DNA of 29,597 bases from Verrucomicrobiota bacterium (GCA_014860005.1 JACZKP010000060.1:1-29597); one strand, 5' to 3'; shown: positions 1-8,407, counted from the first letter of the stretch. Translations and numbers: made by a program. Notes: generated by a model not told the origin, from the sequence alone.

Positions 1-1414
1 GTTCGCGCCACTGGCTGAATTGTTCGACAAACGTGCGGAGCTTGCGGGCCAGTTTCTGATCGCCTGGTCCGTGATGCGTGATGCGTGATGCGTGATCTTC
101 GGCGGGTCGCGTAGGAGCCGTCGTCGCAAAGCCCATTTTCAGCGGCGTTTGCTCGGGCTTCGTCGGAAACATCGCCGGGCGTTGCGGCAGCGGCGGCGTG
201 AAGTTGGGCAACTCCGCGGGTTCGGGCGCTTTCTCCAGACTCGGAATTGTGATGACCGGTGGCGGCGGAGCCGCTGGATGGCGGATGTTCTGTGTTGGGG
301 GTTGGATGCCCGGCTCGCTTTGTGTCCCTGCATGAAAATCAAGCAACGCGTCCCTCACCGCCTGTGCCACGAACTTCCGCACCTCGCCTTCGCGATGAAA
401 CTTCACCTCGCGTTTGGCGGGATGGATGTTCACGTCCACCGCTGCCGGATCAATTTCCAGAAACAGACAACCCACCGGATAGCGTCCTTTCATCAGCGCG
501 GTGTGATAGCCTTCCAGCAGGGCGAAATTAATCCCGCGATTTTCCACCGGGCGACGGTTCACAAAGACGTGTTGATCCTCGCGCGTGGCGCGCGACACAC
601 CGGGCGCACCGATGAGTCCCCAAAGACGGACGGCGGATGGCGAATGGTGGATGGAGGATTGCTCGAAGGGGGCGTCCGGCTCGACGGACTCAACGGCGAA
701 GGGCGCGGACGCGTCAATGGCCAGCAGCCGGACATCGCCCATCAATGCCCGGAACCGTTCGCGCAACGCCACCAGTCGCGCGCCAGACTCCGGACCGCTT
801 TTCACCGCCGGCAACTGCCAGCCCACGCGCCCGTCCTTTTGGTACGTGAACGCAACCTCGGGAAATGCCAGCGCCGCAAGCGTGAGATAGTGCTGAATGT
901 GCGCCGCCTCGGTTTCTTCGGTGCGCAAAAACTTCCGGCGCGCGGGCAGGTTGAAGAAAAGCTGTCGGACCTCGACACTCGTGCCCGGTGCACTGCCCGC
1001 GGCTTTGACCTCAATAATCTTGCCGCCATTGATGATGATTTGCGTGCCCTCGGGCGACGGTTCGTCACGCTCGCGCGTGGTGAGGGTGAAACGACTGACG
1101 CTGGCGATACTGGGCAGCGCTTCGCCGCGAAAGCCCATGGTGGCAATCGCCGCAAGGTCCTCCGCGCGGCGAATTTTGCTCGTGGCGTGGCGTTCCAGGC
1201 ACAGCAACGCATCGTCGCGGCTCATGCCGAGGCCATCGTCGGTCACGCGCACGAGACTGCGTCCGCCGGCTTGAATCTCCACCGTGATCCGCGTGGCCTG
1301 CGCATCCAGCGCGTTCTCGACGATCTCCTTCACGACGCTGGCGGGCCGCTCCACCACTTCGCCAGCGGCGATCTGGTTGGCAACCTGTTCGGGCAGGAGG
1401 CGGATGCGGTTCAT
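1..1414 (-). CDS. mutL: DNA mismatch repair protein MutL (3' part outside window)
   Basis: MutL is the GHKL-ATPase matchmaker of mismatch repair, linking MutS recognition to strand incision. Reading from the ATG at 1414, the frame stays open for 471 codons to the window edge. The N-terminal ATPase motifs are all visible: NQIAAGEVVERPASV and ENALDA (motif I), DDGLGM (motif II), TMGFRGEALPSIASVS (motif III) and DVNIHPAKREVKF at the end of the transducer domain. After about residue 350 comes a Pro-rich low-complexity linker, so the missing part would be the C-terminal dimerisation domain. The linker contains heptamer tandem repeats (71-97). The gene follows the histidine kinase in the same direction after an 85-bp gap. 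Family assignment is secure; the C-terminus, including any endonuclease motif, cannot be judged. Confidence 0.96.
   Translation of the reverse strand, partial: MNRIRLLPEQVANQIAAGEVVERPASVVKEIVENALDAQATRITVEIQAGGRSLVRVTDDGLGMSRDDALLCLERHATSKIRRAEDLAAIATMGFRGEALPSIASVSRFTLTTRERDEPSPEGTQIIINGGKIIEVKAAGSAPGTSVEVRQLFFNLPARRKFLRTEETEAAHIQHYLTLAALAFPEVAFTYQKDGRVGWQLPAVKSGPESGARLVALRERFRALMGDVRLLAIDASAPFAVESVEPDAPFEQSSIHHSPSAVRLWGLIGAPGVSRATREDQHVFVNRRPVENRGINFALLEGYHTALMKGRYPVGCLFLEIDPAAVDVNIHPAKREVKFHREGEVRKFVAQAVRDALLDFHAGTQSEPGIQPPTQNIRHPAAPPPPVITIPSLEKAPEPAELPNFTPPLPQRPAMFPTKPEQTPLKMGFATTAPTRPAEDHASRITHHGPGDQKLARKLRTFVEQFSQWRE
71..97. repeat. Heptamer tandem repeat (GTGATGC units) inside mutL
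   Basis: GTGATGC is repeated three times, plus a partial unit, on the plus strand. On the mutL strand this reads as the linker peptide DHASRITHH. Because seven is not a multiple of three, gain or loss of one unit would shift the mutL frame. The same heptamer (minus-strand gcgtgatgcgtga) occurs in the gap between the histidine kinase and mutL, near 1480-1493. Confidence 0.75.
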
Positions 1415-1499
1415 CGGGCGTTAGGCGTGCGCGGGCAAAAGCGCGCCAGAGAGAGTATTAGCGGATTCGAATTCATTTCACGCATCACGCCTTACGTTC

Positions 1500-2600
1500 T
1501 CAGTTCACAACTGGCAGGGCGAAGGAAAAAACCGCCCCGCCCGTTGATGCGTTATCGGCCCATATCCGCCCGTGATGATCCTCAATGATCTTCTTGCAGA
1601 TGGACAATCCCAGACCCGTGCCGTGGGCTTTGCCGTGCGTGGCAAAAGCCTGAAAAAGTTTACCCGTCATTTCCGCTGCAATGCCCGGCCCGGTGTCCGA
1701 GATTTCCGTGATGACTTCCCGCGCGTCGAGTTTGAAGCGGAGGCTGATGTGCCCGCCCTGGCGCATGGCATCGGCGGCGTTATGCACCAGATTGAAGAAC
1801 ACGCGGCGCAGGCGCTGGGGATTCAACCGCACGCGCACGGCGGGCGGTGCGTGCGGCACGTCGAGCTTCGCTGATTTTGCCGCGGCTTCCTCGCGCAGTT
1901 CCCCGGCCAACTGGCCAACAAATTCAGCGAAGTCCGTCGGCGTCAAACTCACCGCCGTTTCGGTTGCCTGGGTGAAGTAAATAATTTCACTCACCAGTTC
2001 ATTGATGCGCTCCACCTGGCGTTGAACGCGGTTTTGGGCCAGCACGCGGAACTCCGGTGTCGCTTCCGGCCGGCAGGCCATTTCCGTCGTCAATCCGATG
2101 ATGTTGAGCGGATTCTTCAGGTCATGAACAATCGAGCGCGCGAAGCGGCCGATGACCGCGAGCCGTTCCGTCTGCACGACCTCGCGGAGATAATACTGGT
2201 TGAACTCACGCAGGCGTTGGCTGATCACCTGCAATAAGCTCAACGCGAAACCGGGAGAACGCTCAAGGAAACCCAGCATGTCATCCCGCGCAAAGAAATA
2301 AACGGTGGAATCCTGCACGGCGGTAGCGGTGGCCGAACGCGGGCGTTGCTCGATCACCGCCATTTCACCGAACAGCCCACCCGGTCCAATCTGCGAAAAC
2401 ACCCGCCGCGTGTCTTGATTGATCATGCCCGAGATCTCCACCAATCCGTCCCGGACCACATACACGCCGTCACCGCCGTCGCCTTCACGGAAAATCCCGG
2501 CCCCGGCCGCAAACGTCTGCTCCGTTGCCAACTGACGCAACGCCTGCCGTTCCTCCGCCTTGAGGCGGCGGAACAGTTCGGCGGATTCCAGTGCGACCAT
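1500..2600 (-). CDS. Histidine kinase with cNMP-binding-like sensor domain
   Basis: A 366-residue cytoplasmic sensor kinase with no transmembrane segment. Residues 1-110 look like a cyclic-nucleotide-binding (CAP-family effector) domain, with FREGDGGDGVYVVRDGLVEI and GGLFGEMAVIEQRPRSATA. A HisKA segment follows, with the phospho-acceptor His159 in SIVHDLKNPL. The HATPase_c domain shows the N box (FFNLVHNAADAM), G1 (ISDTGPGI) and G2 (GTGLGLSIC) motifs. No receiver domain or response-regulator gene lies beside it, so it appears to be an orphan kinase; its ligand and partner cannot be read from the sequence. The ATG at 2600 starts directly with the sensor domain and leaves a 167-bp divergent gap to the truncated methyltransferase. 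It may be co-transcribed with mutL, 85 bp downstream. Confidence 0.93.
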   Translation of the reverse strand: MVALESAELFRRLKAEERQALRQLATEQTFAAGAGIFREGDGGDGVYVVRDGLVEISGMINQDTRRVFSQIGPGGLFGEMAVIEQRPRSATATAVQDSTVYFFARDDMLGFLERSPGFALSLLQVISQRLREFNQYYLREVVQTERLAVIGRFARSIVHDLKNPLNIIGLTTEMACRPEATPEFRVLAQNRVQRQVERINELVSEIIYFTQATETAVSLTPTDFAEFVGQLAGELREEAAAKSAKLDVPHAPPAVRVRLNPQRLRRVFFNLVHNAADAMRQGGHISLRFKLDAREVITEISDTGPGIAAEMTGKLFQAFATHGKAHGTGLGLSICKKIIEDHHGRIWADNASTGGAVFSFALPVVN

Positions 2601-2691
2601 GCGCGCAATTTAGGAAAAATTGGCGCGCGGTAAAGCCAAGAGAAGTGTGGGCCTCAGTCAAGTGGCAGTATCAAACCAGCCCGCAAAGCGC

Positions 2692-2729
2692 AGGTTTCGG
2701 GCAAACCTGACCGGGCTTGATCTCAAGCC
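2692..2729. promoter_or_regulatory. Two adjacent hairpins in a divergent intergenic gap
   Basis: The 167-bp gap between the divergent kinase and methyltransferase genes contains two perfect short inverted repeats: AGGTTT-CGGGC-AAACCT at 2692-2708 and GGCTTGA-TC-TCAAGCC at 2714-2729. They could be operators or structured leader elements. I see no convincing -35/-10 pair, so function is not established. Confidence 0.4.
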
Positions 2730-2767
2730 GGATTGACCGGGCGCAAGCCTTTCTCTAGCTTCGCCGC

Positions 2768-3766
2768 ATGGCGAGAAAGAAACCCGGCCCAGCCGCCGAG
2801 GCGTGCGGCGTTCACGCCGCTTCAACGTCCTACCGCAAACCGGCGGTGAAGCGGGATGAATCCCGCGCCCCGCAAACCATCGCCCCCGAGCTAGGGCGCG
2901 TCAGTCCTCTGCGCGCCGCCGCTTCGCCGACCGATTCCGGCGCGCACGGAGTGACGCGCCCTACCAAGCCCTCCGCCCTGCTCGACACCCGCGTCATTTA
3001 CTGCGGCGACAATCTGGAACAACTCCAGAAACTGCCCGATGCCTGTGTGGACCTCATCTACATAGACCCGCCGTTCAACTCGAACCGCAACTACGAAGTC
3101 TTCTGGGGCGAGACCAAGGAGAAGCGCGCCTTCGAGGACCGCCACGCCAGCACGCAAGCCTACATTGACTACATGCGCCCGCGTTGCGTGGAACTGGGCC
3201 GCGTCCTCAAAAAGACCGGCAGCTTTTATTACCACTGCGACTGGCACGCCTCCCACTACGTCAAGGTCATGCTCGACCAGATTTTGGGAGAAAACAATTT
3301 TGAGAATGAGATCATCTGGAAGCGCTACGGCGCACACAGCAATTCGAAGGGCTACGGCGCAGTCCACGACGTAATCCTATATTACGGTGGCGGTGAAAAA
3401 CTGACGTTCCACCGCGAGTTCGAACCTTACGATCCGAAGTATGTTGAAGACCGCTTTCGATACCAAGATCCCGACGGCCGCCGCTGGGCGGAGCAAAATC
3501 TCAACAACCCGGCGGTGCGCCCTAACTTGATGTATCCCTTCACTGCAAAAAATGGGATCACGTATGCGTGTCCGGACAACGGTTGGAAGTTCACGAAAGA
3601 GCGAATGGCAATACTTGATGCCGAGAACCGCCTTCATTATCCGAAGAAGGAGGGTGGCCGCCTGCGAATGAAGAGTTATCTCGATGAAATGCCAGGCGTT
3701 TCAATTTCTGATGTTTGGACGGACATCAGCGTCATTGGTGGCACCAGCCCCGAACGTCTCGGCTAG
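2768..3766 (+). pseudogene. 3'-truncated DPPF-type DNA methyltransferase
   Basis: This encodes a DNA adenine/N4-cytosine methyltransferase of the DPPY/F class (beta-type, like Mod/YhdJ proteins). The catalytic motif LIYIDPPFNSNRNYEVFW sits at residues 97-114, preceded by VIYCGDNLEQL. The frame ends in TSPERLG followed by TAG. Relatives continue from that point with YPTQKP and then the SAM-binding DPFxGxGTT motif, and both are absent here, so the enzyme should be inactive. Beyond the stop the DNA becomes the 3' side of a PIN gene on the opposite strand. Residues about 12-66 are not methyltransferase sequence but translated palindromic repeats (2805-2965). The ORF is otherwise open. I call it a pseudogene because the essential cofactor motif is missing. 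Confidence 0.85.
2805..2965. repeat. Palindromic repeat cluster read in frame within the methyltransferase
   Basis: Three inverted repeats lie inside the N-terminal coding region: GCGGCG-TTCA-CGCCGC (2805-2820), GCGGGA-TGAA-TCCCGC (2851-2866), and a larger imperfect pair with arms near 2892-2918 (tagggcgcgtcagtcc...) and 2938-2965 (...gagtgacgcgccctac). All are translated without a stop, giving peptide such as DSGAHGVTRPT. They are typical of extragenic palindromes that have landed in a gene. Confidence 0.75.
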
Positions 3767-3985
3767 GAGCGGAACGGACTGCAAAAGTTCGAGCCGAAGT
3801 TGCGCCATCGCTTTTTCTCCGAAGGCAATTTCGTCGAGGACGATTTGCGACGTGAACAGTTCATGGTGTTCGCGTTTCAAATCCCACCAGTCGCGGGTGA
3901 GTTGCTGACGCGCGGCTTGCAAGAGGTCGCGGGCCGGGCGCGCAACGACTTAACTCGGAATCGTGCTTTCGATGTAGATGCGCAT
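3763..3985 (-). pseudogene. PIN-domain (VapC-like) protein, nonsense-mutated and 3'-truncated
   Basis: Reading from the ATG at 3985 (or 3994) gives MRIYIESTIPS, then TAA at 3952-3950, then VVARPARDLLQAARQQL and WWDLKREHHELFTSQIVLDE in the same frame, ending at SVPLLAET. PIN-domain toxins/RNases of this type begin MRxYIESTIPSY with a conserved early acidic residue, so the stop most simply replaces the Tyr codon at position 12. The 3' end is cut at about 3763, where the sequence fuses to the truncated methyltransferase, so the later acidic residues are gone. No antitoxin gene is visible upstream; the 117-bp repeat lies there instead. Family assignment rests on motif recognition. Confidence 0.75.
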
Positions 3986-4014
3986 GGTGGTCATTTTTGT
4001 TTGTTGCTGTGGAC

Positions 4015-4130
4015 TGCCAGTGTAGTGAAATAAACGGCGGCTGCAAAGGCGGGAATTACGCCCGGCGAGTCGCCGAACGCGGCAGCCGAGACGCCCGCGC
4101 CACTTTCATTTTTCTGCTTGGCGGCACGTC
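4015..4130. repeat. Dispersed ~117-bp repeat, copy A
   Basis: A near-identical copy lies at 13371-13487 in the same orientation. The first ~77 bases, starting tgccag(t/c)gtagtgaaataa, differ at three positions by eye. The middle is diverged, and the last 19 bases (ttctgcttggcggcacgtc) are identical. The repeat contains the inverted repeat CGGCTGC...GCAGCCG enclosing the palindrome CGGCGA-G-TCGCCG. It abuts the ackA stop codon on one side and the 5' side of the PIN pseudogene on the other. On the minus strand the stem is followed by a T-rich stretch (gtttattt), so it could act as a transcription terminator for ackA. Confidence 0.85.
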
Positions 4131-5400
4131 ACGCCATGCCGAGCCCGAGGACGCGGCACACCGAGCGCGCGATCATGAGTTCTTCGTCGGTGCGAATGAC
4201 ACGCACGGCGACTCGGCCGCCGTCCGTCGAAATCAGCGACGCGTTCTCCGTATTGCGCGACTCGTTCAATTCAATGCCAAGGAAGCCGAGTCCCTCACAG
4301 ATGCGCGTGCGGATGAGTGGCGCTTTTTCGCCGATGCCTCCGGCGAAGACGAGCGTGTCCAATCCGCCGAGTGCTGCGGCAAAGGAGCCGATCCACTTCT
4401 TCGCCTGATAACAAAACAGCGCCACGGCTTCCGCCGCGCGCACGTCAGCGGCTTCCCGCGCGAGCAAATCCCGCATGTCGGAACTGATCTCCGAAACGCC
4501 GAGCAGCCCGGACTCGTGGTGAATCATCCGGTCAAATTGCGTCTCGGTCATCTGCTCGTTGCGCCCCAGAAATGCAACCAGTCCCGGATCGAGATCACCG
4601 GATCGGGTGCTCATCATCAGCCCCGCCGCCGGCGTGAAGCCCATGCTGGTATCCAGGCTTTTGCCATCGCGCACGGCGGCCATGCTGGCACCGTTGCCGA
4701 GATGCGCGAGGATGACGCGGCCAGTCGTCGCTGCCGGATCGCCGAGGCGCGCGAGTTCTTCCATCAGATAGGCATAAGACAAACCGTGGAAACCGTAGCG
4801 TTGAACGCCCTTCGCCTCGTAGCGGCGCGGGATGGGAAGCAGCTTGGCCACGCGCGGCATGGTGTGGTGAAACGCAGTGTCGAAGCAGGCGATCTGCGGC
4901 ACCTGGGGAAACTTCGCGGCGAAGTCTTCCATCAACGCGATGGCGGACGGGAGATGGTTCGGGGCAAAGGAACTGATGCGCCGCAGTTCCTCCAGCATGG
5001 CCTCATCAACGCGCTGGGGCTCGCGATAACGCGGGCCGCCATGCACGACGCGATAACCGATGGCGCTGACGGAGCTGTCGCCGGCTTTTTGCTCCAGCAA
5101 CTCCACCAGCAGGGGAACGCAGGCAACGTGGTTGGGCGCGTCAATCCTGCGCTCGTCGCTCTGGTTCGCGCGAACGTCCGTGAGCGACAGCCCGGCGTCG
5201 GGCAATCCGATGCGCTCGAACTTGCCGGTCAGAATCGGTGTGAGCGATTCGCCCGTCTTGAAGAGCGTGAAGCGAAGGCTCGACGAGCCGCCATTGATGG
5301 CCAGGACAGAAAGCGGCTTGCGGCCCGCCTCCAAGGTTTTGGCGTGGGTGGCCAACTCCGCTGGGCTTGCTGAATCGCTCAATTGATGATTGATGGACAT
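4129..5400 (-). CDS. ackA: Acetate kinase
   Basis: This 423-residue ASKHA-fold kinase interconverts acetate + ATP and acetyl phosphate + ADP in the cytosol. Visible motifs: AINGGSSSLRF (phosphate 1; catalytic-site Asn at residue 35), YRVVHGG, FDTAFHHTMP, YGFHGLSYAYL, LAHLGNGAS, TRSGDLDPG and FAGGIGEKAP. The length fits the family, with a ~25-residue N-terminal extension (SINHQLSDSASPAEL...) before the first strand; a later start is possible but I see no better one. There is no pta or phosphoketolase partner beside it, so the source of acetyl phosphate is not shown here. The stop codon overlaps the border of repeat copy A. Confidence 0.95.
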   Translation of the reverse strand: MSINHQLSDSASPAELATHAKTLEAGRKPLSVLAINGGSSSLRFTLFKTGESLTPILTGKFERIGLPDAGLSLTDVRANQSDERRIDAPNHVACVPLLVELLEQKAGDSSVSAIGYRVVHGGPRYREPQRVDEAMLEELRRISSFAPNHLPSAIALMEDFAAKFPQVPQIACFDTAFHHTMPRVAKLLPIPRRYEAKGVQRYGFHGLSYAYLMEELARLGDPAATTGRVILAHLGNGASMAAVRDGKSLDTSMGFTPAAGLMMSTRSGDLDPGLVAFLGRNEQMTETQFDRMIHHESGLLGVSEISSDMRDLLAREAADVRAAEAVALFCYQAKKWIGSFAAALGGLDTLVFAGGIGEKAPLIRTRICEGLGFLGIELNESRNTENASLISTDGGRVAVRVIRTDEELMIARSVCRVLGLGMA

Positions 5401-5451
5401 GTCGGGATTTTACCTCGCGTGCAAGGCCGCCCCGAAGAGCGGTCTTATGCC

Positions 5452-5589
5452 TCAATGGTGGTGGCCGCTCGGACAACCGGTCACGACGAGGACGGTGGCG
5501 AGGATCGCCAACGTCAGGAGCGCCGGCCTCATCCATTTTGACTGGGTCACCGCGATGATTACGCTGATGAGCGTGCTTTTCATTTTCAT
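5452..5589 (-). CDS. Tiny His-tailed lipoprotein-like peptide
   Basis: A 45-codon ORF starts at the ATG at 5589, with AAAAGG about ten bases upstream. It encodes a hydrophobic segment ending in VVTGC, a plausible lipobox. After the Cys only PSGHHH remains, so the mature product would be a lipid-anchored seven-residue peptide ending in three histidines. An internal ATG (MRPALLTLAIL) at 5532 would give a more usual signal-peptide length. It lies downstream of copB and the YHS gene on the same strand, which suggests a periplasmic metal-binding or envelope-stress role (inference). Its small size keeps confidence moderate. Confidence 0.55.
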   Translation of the reverse strand: MKMKSTLISVIIAVTQSKWMRPALLTLAILATVLVVTGCPSGHHH

Positions 5590-5690
5590 AACTTTGTTTT
5601 CCTTTTGTTGATTTGTTTTTTTTGTTCCTGCGAACGACAGGTTCGCCAGTTCATTTTCGGCCCCGGTCGTCTGGCCCGTGCGCGCGGACG

Positions 5691-5882
5691 TTATCCGCAG
5701 CAGCCGCCAGACTTGCCCTCCGGCTTGGCCCCGGCGGGCGTGGACAAAAACTTTTGCCGGCAGTGGTCGCTGCAAAAGTAGAATGTCTTTCCATCGCGCT
5801 CAGCGTGCAGCGCGGTGGCTTCGTCCACGGTCATGCCGCAGATGGGGTCTTTGGTCACGGATTTTGATTCATTCATGGTCAT
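5691..5882 (-). CDS. YHS-domain heavy-metal-binding protein
   Basis: A 63-residue protein made almost entirely of one YHS domain: KDPICGMTVDEATALHAERDGKTFYFCSDHCRQKF, with a Cys-rich C-terminus (GGCCG). YHS domains bind metal ions and are often fused to or encoded beside copper ATPases. The ATG at 5882 overlaps the copB stop (ATGA), indicating translational coupling; a second in-frame ATG lies two codons later. The coupling supports a role as a copper chaperone or sensor for the ATPase (inference). Metal specificity cannot be read from the motif. Confidence 0.88.
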   Translation of the reverse strand: MTMNESKSVTKDPICGMTVDEATALHAERDGKTFYFCSDHCRQKFLSTPAGAKPEGKSGGCCG

Positions 5883-8122
5883 GCTTCTTTCTCGGTTAAT
5901 GGTGTCACTGTCTTTTGATCCCGGTTTTCACGTTGTTTCGTGTCAGCCGAAAATTCTTGTTCCCGCTTTTCAGCGCCCTGGCCTTTCTTCAGTCTCAGCA
6001 GGCGTGCGTTGATCGCCACGATTACCGTGCTCGCGGACATGAGCACCGCACCCAAGGCGGGAGTGAGCAGCACGCCCCACGCATAGAGCGCTCCGGCCGC
6101 CAGCGGAATGGCGACGACGTTGTAACCCGTGGCCCAGATAAGGTTCTGAATCATCTTCCGATACGTGGCGCGGGAAAGCTGCACGATGGCCACGACATCC
6201 AACGGATTGCTCCGCACCAGAATCACGTCGGCGGTTTCGACCGCCACATCGGAACCGGCGCCAATGGCGATGCCCACATTGGCCTGCGCCAGCGCCGGGG
6301 CATCGTTCACACCGTCGCCGGTCATGGCGACCAACTTACCCCGTGACTGGACCTCTTTCACTTTGGCGGCTTTGTCTTGGGGCAAAACTTCGGCGAAGTA
6401 TTCATCCAGTCCGACCTGGTCCGAAACCCATTTGGCCGTCGCTTTGTTATCGCCGGTGAGCATCAGGCACTGGATGTTCAGCGCCTTGAGGGTAGCGATG
6501 GCTTGCTTCGCCTCGGGCCGCACAATGTCGGCGAGGGCAATCGCTCCTTTCAACTGTCCGTCCACCAGGACAAACACGACGGTCTTGCCTTGGGCTTGCA
6601 GTGGCTCGACGCGCGGGTCGGCGAGCGCGATGTTCTGGTCGCGCAGGTAGCCGGGACTAACCACTTTGACGTCTTTGCCCTCGACCCGGCCTTCCGCGCC
6701 CTTGCCCGTGATGCTTTTGAAATTTTCGACGGGCAGCTTCTTTTCCGAAGCAGCGGCGATGGCCTTGGCGATGGGATGTTCGGAATTCGCATCCACGGAA
6801 GCCGCGTAACTGCGCAGCGTTTCTTCGTTGATGTCCGGCGAAAGCACCAGTGTCTCGGTCACGCCAAAGCGGCCTTCGGTGAGCGTGCCGGTCTTGTCGA
6901 AAATGATGGCTTGGAGTTTTCGGGCACCCTCGAAAGCAACACGATTGCGAATGAGCAATCCGCTTTTTGCGGCCAGTGCCGTGGAGACGGCTACCACCAG
7001 CGGCACGGCAAGACCCAGAGCATGCGGGCAGGCGATGACCATCACGGTCACGGCGCGTTCGATGGCGAATGCGAAATCCTTGCCGATGAAAGCCAGCCAA
7101 ACAACGAGGGTGGTCACGCCGCCGCCCAGCGCCACAATGGTGAGCCAGAGCGCCGCAGTGTTCGCGAGATCCTGGGTTTTGGATTTACTTTCCTGGGCCT
7201 GTTTGACGAGATCAATGACCTGAGACAGAAAGGAATCCTTGCCGGTGCCCTTGACCTCGATGGTCAACGAACCTTCTCCGTTGATGGCCCCGCCGATGAC
7301 TTTTGCGCCCGTCTTTTTGGCAGCGGGAGTTGATTCCCCGGTAAGCATCGCTTCATTGACCGAACTTTCGCCGGCCACGATGACGCCGTCGGCGGGAATC
7401 TTCTCGCCGGGTTTGATCAGGACTTTGTCATTCACCGCGAGTTCGCCGAGAGGCACGTCCTTCACGCTGCCGTCGGGCATGAGCTTATGTGCGTCGGAAG
7501 GCATGAGTTTCGCCAGTTCCTCCAAGGCCCGCGATGCGCCCATCACGGACTTCATTTCAATCCAATGCCCGAGCAACATGATGTCAACCAGGGTGGCCAG
7601 CTCCCAGAAGAACATCTTGCCGGCCAAGCCGAATACCACGGCGCTGCTGTAGATATACGCCGTGGCGACCGCGACGGAGATGAGCGTCATCATTCCGGGT
7701 CGGCGGGATTTTATTTCGCCGAAAAATCCTTTGAGAAACGGCCAGCCGCCATACCAGAAGACTGCGGAAGCCAAACCGAACAACACGTAGAGATCGCCGG
7801 GAAAACGAATGGCTTCTCGCAGTCCCACCAGCGATTGAAGCATTGGCGAGAGGACGAGAATCGGCAGGGTGATAGCCAGCGAGATCCAGAATCGTTTCTG
7901 AAAATCCGCCGCCATGTGGGCGTGATGATCGTGGTGATTGTGTTGATCCGGCTGGTCAGAGCCGGCGTGCGGTGTTTTGCCTTCGGCCTCTGACCAATTC
8001 TGCTCGGCGTGTCCTTGCGGACGACCTTCCTTCTCATAAATGGCGTATGCCTTCCTGGCCACCTCGTCATGCGCCGGCTTGGTTTCGGGTTTCTTTTCCG
8101 TTGCGTGCTCGTGTTCCTTCAT
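5879..8122 (-). CDS. copB: CopB-type copper-translocating P1B ATPase
   Basis: A 747-residue inner-membrane ATPase that would export copper from the cytoplasm. The intramembrane motif is CPH (residues 365-367), typical of the CopB subgroup rather than the CPC of CopA. Other landmarks are TGES (261-264), DKTGTLTEG (409-417), [20 protein letters not shown] and a C-terminal [12 protein letters not shown]. The N-terminus has a His-rich stretch ([10 protein letters not shown], 61-70) in place of a CxxC heavy-metal domain. Residues about 20-46 ([23 protein letters not shown]) match the small DUF2934 motif, an unusual addition. The ATG at 8122 precedes the His-rich region. The gene heads a cluster with the overlapping YHS gene and the small lipoprotein. 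Possible operator elements lie upstream (8156-8184, 8201-8236). Confidence 0.95.
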   Translation of the reverse strand: MKEHEHATEKKPETKPAHDEVARKAYAIYEKEGRPQGHAEQNWSEAEGKTPHAGSDQPDQHNHHDHHAHMAADFQKRFWISLAITLPILVLSPMLQSLVGLREAIRFPGDLYVLFGLASAVFWYGGWPFLKGFFGEIKSRRPGMMTLISVAVATAYIYSSAVVFGLAGKMFFWELATLVDIMLLGHWIEMKSVMGASRALEELAKLMPSDAHKLMPDGSVKDVPLGELAVNDKVLIKPGEKIPADGVIVAGESSVNEAMLTGESTPAAKKTGAKVIGGAINGEGSLTIEVKGTGKDSFLSQVIDLVKQAQESKSKTQDLANTAALWLTIVALGGGVTTLVVWLAFIGKDFAFAIERAVTVMVIACPHALGLAVPLVVAVSTALAAKSGLLIRNRVAFEGARKLQAIIFDKTGTLTEGRFGVTETLVLSPDINEETLRSYAASVDANSEHPIAKAIAAASEKKLPVENFKSITGKGAEGRVEGKDVKVVSPGYLRDQNIALADPRVEPLQAQGKTVVFVLVDGQLKGAIALADIVRPEAKQAIATLKALNIQCLMLTGDNKATAKWVSDQVGLDEYFAEVLPQDKAAKVKEVQSRGKLVAMTGDGVNDAPALAQANVGIAIGAGSDVAVETADVILVRSNPLDVVAIVQLSRATYRKMIQNLIWATGYNVVAIPLAAGALYAWGVLLTPALGAVLMSASTVIVAINARLLRLKKGQGAEKREQEFSADTKQRENRDQKTVTPLTEKEA

Positions 8123-8155
8123 AGGGAGAAAGTTGTCAGCGGTTGGGCCGCGATT

Positions 8156-8184
8156 AGCGCAGGTGCCAACACCTAATTTGCGCT
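8156..8184. promoter_or_regulatory. Inverted repeat upstream of copB
   Basis: The arms AGCGCA / TGCGCT enclose a second pair AGGTG-CCAA-CACCT, 34-66 bp upstream of the copB start. The position fits an operator or leader hairpin for copper control, but no regulator gene is present in the window and no clear promoter hexamers are visible. Confidence 0.45.
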
Positions 8185-8200
8185 GATGGGGGCGACTCCG

Positions 8201-8236
8201 CTATGGGGTGAAACCCCCACCGTGGAATTGTGTGGG
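8201..8236. repeat. TATGGGGT...ACCCC palindromic element, copy 1
   Basis: tatggggtgaaacccccac followed by cgtggaattgtg lies about 80-115 bp upstream of copB. A closely related ~36-bp version lies at 26197-26232, and the core palindrome recurs at 21427-21442, 27281-27300 and (variant) 28280-28293. The rest of this gap (8237-8407) shows no ORF or structure I can name. Confidence 0.6.
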
Positions 8237-8407
8237 GACGCCGCAGTTTATTCGCCCTTACAAAGGCGGATTGCTTCCAACGCAACTGGCCGTGCCGAAA
8301 ATAAAGTGAAGGCGGGAGACGCGGACGCGCAGAGAACCTTGACCATCAACCAGCGATGACCGCGTGGATTCGCCGGGCGGACGCGAATGGGCAAACAATC
8401 AACCCGT

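Noticed and set aside
92..1588. 498-codon plus-strand ORF over mutL and the kinase end
   Set aside because: The opposite strand encodes MutL with all ATPase motifs; the plus-strand protein is Arg-rich with no family features.
3997..5373. 458-codon plus-strand ORF opposite ackA
   Set aside because: ackA motifs are unambiguous on the minus strand; this ORF also begins within the repeat.
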